Shown here piece after piece: positions 16,356 through 21,043 of a stretch of 21,043 nucleotides of DNA (its first letter is position 1; every line of letters begins with the position of its first letter). The stretch covers positions 1 to 21,043 of the forward strand of contig WTJO01000129.1 in NCBI GenBank assembly GCA_011524805.1. The letters are read 5' to 3'. The stretch is from Alphaproteobacteria bacterium. Its GTDB lineage: Bacteria; Pseudomonadota; Alphaproteobacteria; Puniceispirillales; Puniceispirillaceae. The position numbers and the translations under genes were made by a program. The notes beneath the pieces were generated by a model. That model did no database searches and was not told the DNA's origin. It was given only the letters and a program-made list of their open reading frames with translations.

Positions 16356-17072
16356 ATGATTAAAGACTGGCCAGATATGCTAGGCCTGCCTTTGTGGTTC
16401 TGGCTGTTTTGCGCACCTGTGTTATTAGCTGTAATTCTGGTTATTTTCCGCCAGCAAAGCTTATCCTATCTGCGGAATATATGGCGAATGCTGGACAGGC
16501 TGTATTTTGGATTTGGTGTTGTTGCTGCCTGTTTCATGGTCAGTATTCTGCTTATCATTGTTGTTCAGATGATAGCGAGATGGACTGGTTTTACCTTTGA
16601 AGGCTCTACCGAATTTGCCGGCTATGCGATGGCGGCGACATCTTTTTTTGCGCTGGCACATGCTTTAAGCAGAGGCGCACATATCAGAGTATCAATTTTT
16701 CTTAATCTAAACAGATTTACGCGGTTCTGGCTTGATGCCTTTGCGATGATGGTAGCCGCGATTACCGCAACCTATTTTGCTCGATTTGCCATCAAAACAA
16801 ATTTTATGTCCGAAATGCTGAATGACCGAACCCAAGGTCAGGATCAGGTGCCAGACATGCTGGTGTATATTTTATCCCTGTTTGCAACCTCGCCCCTGTC
16901 ATGGGCTGACCAGCTGGACAAGGTATCTGGCGAATGGATTTACACGCCCGTCTGGGTGCCCCAGATTGCCATGTCTATTGGTACTGTCCTGCTAGCCATC
17001 TGTCTATGGGATCATTTCATCAGGCTGGTGGTAACAGGCGCATCGGAGATTACCTCGGAGACAGTAGAATGA
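16356..17072 (+). CDS. TRAP transporter small permease, DctQ type
   Basis: The 238-residue membrane protein has the DctQ core: a first core span in GFGVVAACFMVSILLIIVVQ, then the conserved region ending in FEGSTEFAGYAMAATSFFALAHA with RGAHIRVSIF, and further spans near 125-145 and 205-225. It forms the small membrane subunit that pairs with DctM in sodium- or proton-driven uptake. It is longer than the usual 160-200 residues: an extra hydrophobic segment (about 13-32) precedes the core, and a longer hydrophilic loop follows residue 145. The start at 16356 has GGGGGG a few bases upstream. The stop overlaps the DctM start as ATGA. Confidence 0.9.
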   Translation: MIKDWPDMLGLPLWFWLFCAPVLLAVILVIFRQQSLSYLRNIWRMLDRLYFGFGVVAACFMVSILLIIVVQMIARWTGFTFEGSTEFAGYAMAATSFFALAHALSRGAHIRVSIFLNLNRFTRFWLDAFAMMVAAITATYFARFAIKTNFMSEMLNDRTQGQDQVPDMLVYILSLFATSPLSWADQLDKVSGEWIYTPVWVPQIAMSIGTVLLAICLWDHFIRLVVTGASEITSETVE

Positions 17073-18379
17073 CTGAGCTATATGCAACCGTGCTGTTTTT
17101 GTTTGTCTTGTTTTTCCTGCTTGGCAGTTCTGTCTGGGTAGGGCTGGCACTGGTCGGGGTTGCATGGGTAGGGATGGAGCTATTTACCTCCCGTCCGGCA
17201 GGTGATGCGATGATTACAACTATCTGGACAGGCGCGTCTAGCTGGACGCTGACGGCTTTGCCGCTATTTATCTGGATGGGCGAGATTTTATATCGAACGC
17301 GGCTGTCAGAAGATATGTTCAGAGGGCTCTCACCATGGATGAGCCGGCTTCCGGGTGGCTTGCTTCATACCAATATTGCCGGCTGTACGCTATTTGCCGC
17401 AGTCTCGGGCTCATCTGCGGCCACCCTTACCACAGTTGGGAAAATGTCTATCCCCGAATTGCGGGCGCGTGGCTATCCTGAATATATGATTATTGGGACG
17501 CTTGCCGGTGCGGCTACTCTGGGGCTAATGATACCGCCCTCGCTTACGCTGATTGTGTATGGGGTGACGATTAACGAATCTATTACCAAGCTATTTATGG
17601 CAGGTGTGATACCGGGGTTGGTGCTTGCCAGCCTGTTTATGGCCTATATTGTGGCATGGCATTATTTCCGTCCTGCCGAGCGCCCACAGAATGTCGAGGT
17701 AAAGAGCTTTGGGCAGATTGTAAAAGAAAGCAGATTTCTGATTCCTGTCATCATGCTGGTGATTGTGGTTATTGGCTCAATGTATTTTGGCTGGGCAACT
17801 GCAACAGAGGCGGCGGCTGTGGGCGTGATTGGAGCGCTTGCACTTGCGATGGGGCAGGGCTCACTTAACTGGAAGAGCTTTTCGGCTAGCCTGATGGGGG
17901 CAACGCGCACCTCTGCTATGATTGCCCTGATTTTGATGGGCGCATCATTTTTGTCTCTGTCTATGGGGTTTACAGGCCTGCCACGCGCGCTTGCCGGCTT
18001 TATCGACTCTCTTGACCTGTCTCCTCTGGTGCTGATAGCCGCATTGACGATTTTTTACATTATTCTGGGCATGTTTCTAGATGGCATCTCGTCTGTTGTG
18101 CTGACAATGGCAATTGTCGAGCCGATGATAAGACAGGCAGGGATTGATGTAATCTGGTTTGGTATTTTCATTGTGATTGTTGTCGAGATGGCGCAGGTAA
18201 CCCCGCCTATCGGGTTTAATCTGTTTGTGTTGCAGGGCATGACCAAGCATGAAATATCCTATATTGCCAAAACAGCTATTCCGATGGTCGGGCTGATGGT
18301 GCTGATGGTGATAATTATTGTTGTCTGGCCGGAACTGGCTACATGGCTGCCTGAGACTGTACGCCAGAATAATAGCTAG
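17069..18379 (+). CDS. TRAP transporter large permease, DctM type
   Basis: This 436-residue, roughly 12-span membrane protein carries out the transport step. Diagnostic blocks are SGSSAATLTTVGKMSIPEL, GTLAGAATLGLMIPPS and the late EMAQVTPPIGFNLFVLQG. The frame can be extended upstream to 16934, but that would add 45 residues inside dctQ. The ATG at 17069 overlaps the dctQ stop, has GGAG upstream and starts directly with a hydrophobic span (TELYATVLFLFVLFF), so it is the real start. The length is normal for the family. Confidence 0.96.
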   Translation: MTELYATVLFLFVLFFLLGSSVWVGLALVGVAWVGMELFTSRPAGDAMITTIWTGASSWTLTALPLFIWMGEILYRTRLSEDMFRGLSPWMSRLPGGLLHTNIAGCTLFAAVSGSSAATLTTVGKMSIPELRARGYPEYMIIGTLAGAATLGLMIPPSLTLIVYGVTINESITKLFMAGVIPGLVLASLFMAYIVAWHYFRPAERPQNVEVKSFGQIVKESRFLIPVIMLVIVVIGSMYFGWATATEAAAVGVIGALALAMGQGSLNWKSFSASLMGATRTSAMIALILMGASFLSLSMGFTGLPRALAGFIDSLDLSPLVLIAALTIFYIILGMFLDGISSVVLTMAIVEPMIRQAGIDVIWFGIFIVIVVEMAQVTPPIGFNLFVLQGMTKHEISYIAKTAIPMVGLMVLMVIIIVVWPELATWLPETVRQNNS

Positions 18380-18402
18380 CCGCGCAAATTCGGGAGTCTG
18401 TA

Positions 18403-19086
18403 ATGGCAAAGCTTCGTATCTTGCAACTAGATACCGGCTTTCCGCGTCCGGCAGGTGATATCGCCTCGGCAGATAGCTATCTTCAGCCCCCCATCATAGA
18501 GATTATCCCGCAGGCATTTGTTCGGGATATTGTGTCTATCAGGCCTGATAATTATGATATTTCGGGTTTTACCGATGCGCTTCAGCGTTCGACAGAGCCT
18601 CTAATTATTACCTCTTGCGGCTTCATGATTTACTGGCAGGATATGCTGGCAGATAGCACATATCTGTCTGCGCAAAGTCAATTTTTCAGCTCGTCCCTGA
18701 TTGCGCTGCCCGAATTACGTATGCGCTATGATGATAATCAGATTCTGGTTGTCAGCTTTGATGCACAGGTGCTTAATTCTGCCTTATATCGCCCCTATCT
18801 TGGCAGTTTTCAGGGGCCGGTAATGGGGCTGGATACAGACTCGCACCTGTATCAGACCATTCGCCAGAATAGCCCGCAGCTTGATGTTGAGCTTGCCACT
18901 CGTCAGGTGATAGACCAAATGGTGCCGTTCCTGCAGGAAAATGATATTCACGCTATTTTGCTGGAATGTACCAATTTATCTGTCTATAAGCCGGCCATCC
19001 GAAAAATATTTTCAGGCGAGATTATAGATTTACTTCAAATTGTTGAATCCCACATCACAGGTCTTGTCAAACCTGCTTATTTATGA
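18403..19086 (+). CDS. Aspartate/glutamate/hydantoin racemase superfamily protein
   Basis: This is a 227-residue cytoplasmic protein with two separated cysteines, each in a family-like setting: Cys72 in ITSCGF and Cys189 in LECTNL. Two such cysteines acting from opposite faces are the hallmark of cofactor-independent amino-acid and hydantoin racemases. The superfamily also contains maleate isomerase and arylmalonate decarboxylase, so racemisation is not certain. Overall sequence is not close to any specific enzyme I recognise. A GGGAG site lies before the ATG, and the gene starts 23 bases after dctM. Its position between the TRAP transporter and a dioxygenase gene suggests it interconverts stereoisomers of the imported compound or of an intermediate. 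Confidence 0.72.
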   Translation: MAKLRILQLDTGFPRPAGDIASADSYLQPPIIEIIPQAFVRDIVSIRPDNYDISGFTDALQRSTEPLIITSCGFMIYWQDMLADSTYLSAQSQFFSSSLIALPELRMRYDDNQILVVSFDAQVLNSALYRPYLGSFQGPVMGLDTDSHLYQTIRQNSPQLDVELATRQVIDQMVPFLQENDIHAILLECTNLSVYKPAIRKIFSGEIIDLLQIVESHITGLVKPAYL

Positions 19087-19130
19087 GCACAATATTTCGC
19101 TGTACCTCACCGTTAAGAATAGAGGCTGGC

Positions 19131-20102
19131 ATGTATGAATATGCATCGGCAAAGACAGTTGATTTTTCTGAAATTCCGGTAATTTCTGTTGCCAATATCT
19201 CGCGCCCTGGTCAGTTGCATAATTGTGGTGAGGCGATTGTGAAGGCAGCGGGTAATGTCGGGTTTTTCTATATTGTTGATCATGGCATATCGCCACAGCT
19301 TCGGGCAGATGCATTTGCGGCGGCAGCTGAATTTTTTAGCCTTGATGCAGACAACAAGGCTAGCATAGCGGTAAATCAGCATCAGCGGGGCTGGATGGCG
19401 CAGGGGCTTACCAGATTGGAAGGGTCTGTTGCATCAGATGCCAAGGAAGTGTTTTTCTGGGGACGTGAGCCTGATGACGCGTTACTGGCCAGAAATCTTA
19501 GGATGGTTGCGCCCAATCAATGGCCTGATAATGTCTGTCCTGCCTTTCGGGCCAATCTTCTGCCCTATTACGAGCAGGTCATGGAACTGGGCACGCTTCT
19601 GTTATCTGCTATTGCCTGTGGCCTTGGCAAGCCTGCCGATTTCTTTGAGCAATATTATCAGCACTCGCTTGGGCGTGGACAGGTGGTGTGCTATCCGCCC
19701 TCTGTGATAGATGATGCAGAAGCGCTCCGCTTTGGTGCTGCCGAACATACCGATTTTGGCGTGCTTACAATATTGTCACAGGATCATCTTGGCGGGCTTC
19801 AGGTGCAAAACAGATCAGGTGAATGGATAGAGGCACCACCGCTTGAAAATAGCTTTGTGTGCAATATCGGGGATTTGCTGGAACGCTGGACAAATGGACA
19901 GCTTGTCTCAACCCTGCACAGGGTGATCAACAGATCATCACAGACCCGTTTCTCGATACCGGTATTCCATGACCCTGATAGTGATGCCGTGGTGGATAGT
20001 GCGGCTTTTGCACAAACCGGTAAAGGCGAGTTTCAGCCAATTGAAGCAGGCGAGTATATCGCATCCAAAAATAAAAAGAATTTTCTGCATTATAATACGT
20101 AA
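19131..20102 (+). CDS. Isopenicillin N synthase-like Fe(II)/2-oxoglutarate-dependent oxygenase
   Basis: This 323-residue protein is a non-heme iron oxygenase. Iron ligands are seen as His206-x-Asp208 (EHTDFG) and His263 (TLHRV); Arg273-x-Ser275 (RFSIP) is the 2-oxoglutarate carboxylate site. The N-terminal block IPVISV and GFFYIVDHGI are typical of the family. A longer start at 19083 overlaps the previous stop as ATGA and would add 16 residues, but it has no ribosome site; the ATG at 19131 has AGAGG six bases upstream and gives the usual distance to IPVISV, so I chose it. The substrate is unknown. Most such bacterial proteins hydroxylate or cleave small acids, and nothing here indicates antibiotic synthesis. 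The dehydrogenase gene follows after 29 bases. Confidence 0.9.
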   Translation: MYEYASAKTVDFSEIPVISVANISRPGQLHNCGEAIVKAAGNVGFFYIVDHGISPQLRADAFAAAAEFFSLDADNKASIAVNQHQRGWMAQGLTRLEGSVASDAKEVFFWGREPDDALLARNLRMVAPNQWPDNVCPAFRANLLPYYEQVMELGTLLLSAIACGLGKPADFFEQYYQHSLGRGQVVCYPPSVIDDAEALRFGAAEHTDFGVLTILSQDHLGGLQVQNRSGEWIEAPPLENSFVCNIGDLLERWTNGQLVSTLHRVINRSSQTRFSIPVFHDPDSDAVVDSAAFAQTGKGEFQPIEAGEYIASKNKKNFLHYNT

Positions 20103-20131
20103 ACGCATATCTTAGATGTCTGGGGAAATCT

Positions 20132-21043
20132 ATGCCAATTTTATCTAGTGCCGTAATTGATGACTGGCTTTCGGAGATATTTACTGCGGCTGGCTGTCCG
20201 GCATCTGAGGCCAGACTGATCGCTGAAAATCTGGTAGATGCAGATGCATCAGGCCACCCCAGCCACGGTATTGTAAGGGTGCCACGTTATATAGACTATA
20301 TTGCCAGCCAGACTGTCCGCCCCGCATGCGCCTATGAGGTAATAACCCAAAGCGGCAATCTGATGTTGCTTGACGGGCAGTTTAGCTTTGGTCAGGTGCT
20401 TGGCCATCATCTGGTTGATGAGGCAGACAGGCTGGCGTCAGAGACAGGCCTTGCCATGATTGGCCTTCGCCATGCAGGCCATCTTGGCAGGATAGGCGCA
20501 TGGGCAGAATATCTTGCAGAAAAAGGCTATATTTCTATCCATTTTGTTAATGTCGCAGGCTCGCGGATTGTTGCGCCATTCGGCAGTAAAGAGGCCTGTT
20601 TATCTACTGCGCCAGTCGCGATTGGAGTGCCAAATAGCGATGGTGATTTCATTCTTGATTTTGCGACCAGTCGTGTTGCCGAGGGTAAAATTCTGGTCAG
20701 CCAGAAAACAGGCTCGCACCTGCCGCCAGATGCGATGGTTGACGGGCAGGGGCAGGATTCAGACCTGCCTGCCACAATTTATGGCGAAACTGCAGAGGCT
20801 GATGTGCCTGATCCGCGCGCAGGTTCAGGTGCTATTCAAACCTTTGGAGAGCATAAGGGCTCAGGGCTTGGCATTGCCTGCGAGCTTCTGGCAGGTGCGC
20901 TTACAGGCTCAGGTACAAATGCGAAAGATAGTGCATTTTGCAATCGCATGCTGAGTATTGTGATGCATGCGGAAAGGTGCGAACAGGGGAATGGGTCAAC
21001 AGCCTCGATAGCCTCTGAAATTCATGCCTATATTTCGATGGTC
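20132..21043 (+). CDS. Ldh_2 family NAD(P)-dependent dehydrogenase (malate/L-lactate/ureidoglycolate dehydrogenase-like), 3' end outside window
   Basis: The frame is open from the ATG at 20132 to the last base, giving 304 codons of an enzyme that is normally about 340-350 residues. A GGGGAA precedes the start. Family marks are ASGHPSHGIVRVPRY (residues 39-53, with the conserved SHG), GLRHAGHLGRIGAWAE near 111-125, LDFATSRVAEGKI in the middle, and FGEHKGSGLGIACELLAGAL near the end of the visible part. The family reduces or oxidises 2-oxo acids, cyclic imines (piperideine- and pyrroline-2-carboxylate), sulfolactate (ComC) or ureidoglycolate (AllD). The specific reaction cannot be read from sequence. 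As the last visible gene of the TRAP cluster it could act on the oxo acid or imine made by the DadA-like enzyme. Confidence 0.9.
   Translation, partial: MPILSSAVIDDWLSEIFTAAGCPASEARLIAENLVDADASGHPSHGIVRVPRYIDYIASQTVRPACAYEVITQSGNLMLLDGQFSFGQVLGHHLVDEADRLASETGLAMIGLRHAGHLGRIGAWAEYLAEKGYISIHFVNVAGSRIVAPFGSKEACLSTAPVAIGVPNSDGDFILDFATSRVAEGKILVSQKTGSHLPPDAMVDGQGQDSDLPATIYGETAEADVPDPRAGSGAIQTFGEHKGSGLGIACELLAGALTGSGTNAKDSAFCNRMLSIVMHAERCEQGNGSTASIASEIHAYISMV

Noticed and set aside
16934..17068. Longer DctM reading frame starting inside dctQ
   Set aside because: It would overlap dctQ by 139 bases and place a polar tail before the first span; the ATGA start at 17069 fits the family.
20514..20954. 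146-residue open frame in another phase
   Set aside because: It lies wholly within the intact Ldh_2 dehydrogenase frame, which has strong family motifs; the other phase shows none.
9047..21043. Genomic island inserted at tRNA-Glu
   Set aside because: No integrase, no second copy of the tRNA 3' end and no obvious change in base composition or codon style were seen in the window.
1..21043. CRISPR array, insertion sequence, toxin-antitoxin pair or phage defence system
   Set aside because: No regularly spaced repeats, transposase, small paired genes or nuclease/helicase defence architectures were found; RecJ is a housekeeping exonuclease here.

Overview
This window looks like chromosomal DNA of a marine-type alphaproteobacterium with moderate G+C. 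A SAR116/Puniceispirillum-like bacterium is my best guess, judged from protein character, very tight gene packing and transporter content; no 16S gene or other marker is present, so this is an inference. Eighteen genes are supported: 17 protein-coding, two of them cut by the window edges, and one tRNA. No insertion sequence, integrase, phage gene or CRISPR array was seen.

Left part (1-5835): the C-terminal part of a phosphate acetyl/butyryltransferase-type protein converges on a two-gene minus-strand operon. The operon encodes two large FAD/folate fusion proteins of the dimethylglycine/sarcosine dehydrogenase type, which point to demethylation of methylated amines such as betaine breakdown products. 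The 245-base region between this operon and the next, divergent genes is AT-rich and unusually full of dyads and direct repeats, so it is probably a regulatory region.

Housekeeping part (5836-9122): homoserine dehydrogenase and RecJ are one base apart and followed by tRNA-Glu(UUC).

Transport part I (9246-13913): a solute-binding-fold protein without a signal peptide is followed by a TauABC-like ABC importer. The importer has a periplasmic binding protein, a strong terminator-like hairpin, an ATPase and a permease. The permease is about 370 residues longer than usual because of a large predicted periplasmic domain before the transport domain.

Transport and catabolism part II (14015-21043): a DadA-like FAD amine/amino-acid oxidoreductase is followed by a complete TRAP transporter (DctP, DctQ, DctM), an aspartate/glutamate-racemase-superfamily protein, an isopenicillin-N-synthase-like Fe(II)/2-oxoglutarate oxygenase and an Ldh_2-family NAD(P)-dependent dehydrogenase that runs off the right edge. 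All seven genes share the strand and are closely packed. They read as an uptake-plus-degradation pathway for an unidentified small organic acid, probably an amino acid, imino acid, hydroxy acid or sulfonate. This cluster and the extended ABC permease are the best candidates for something undescribed.
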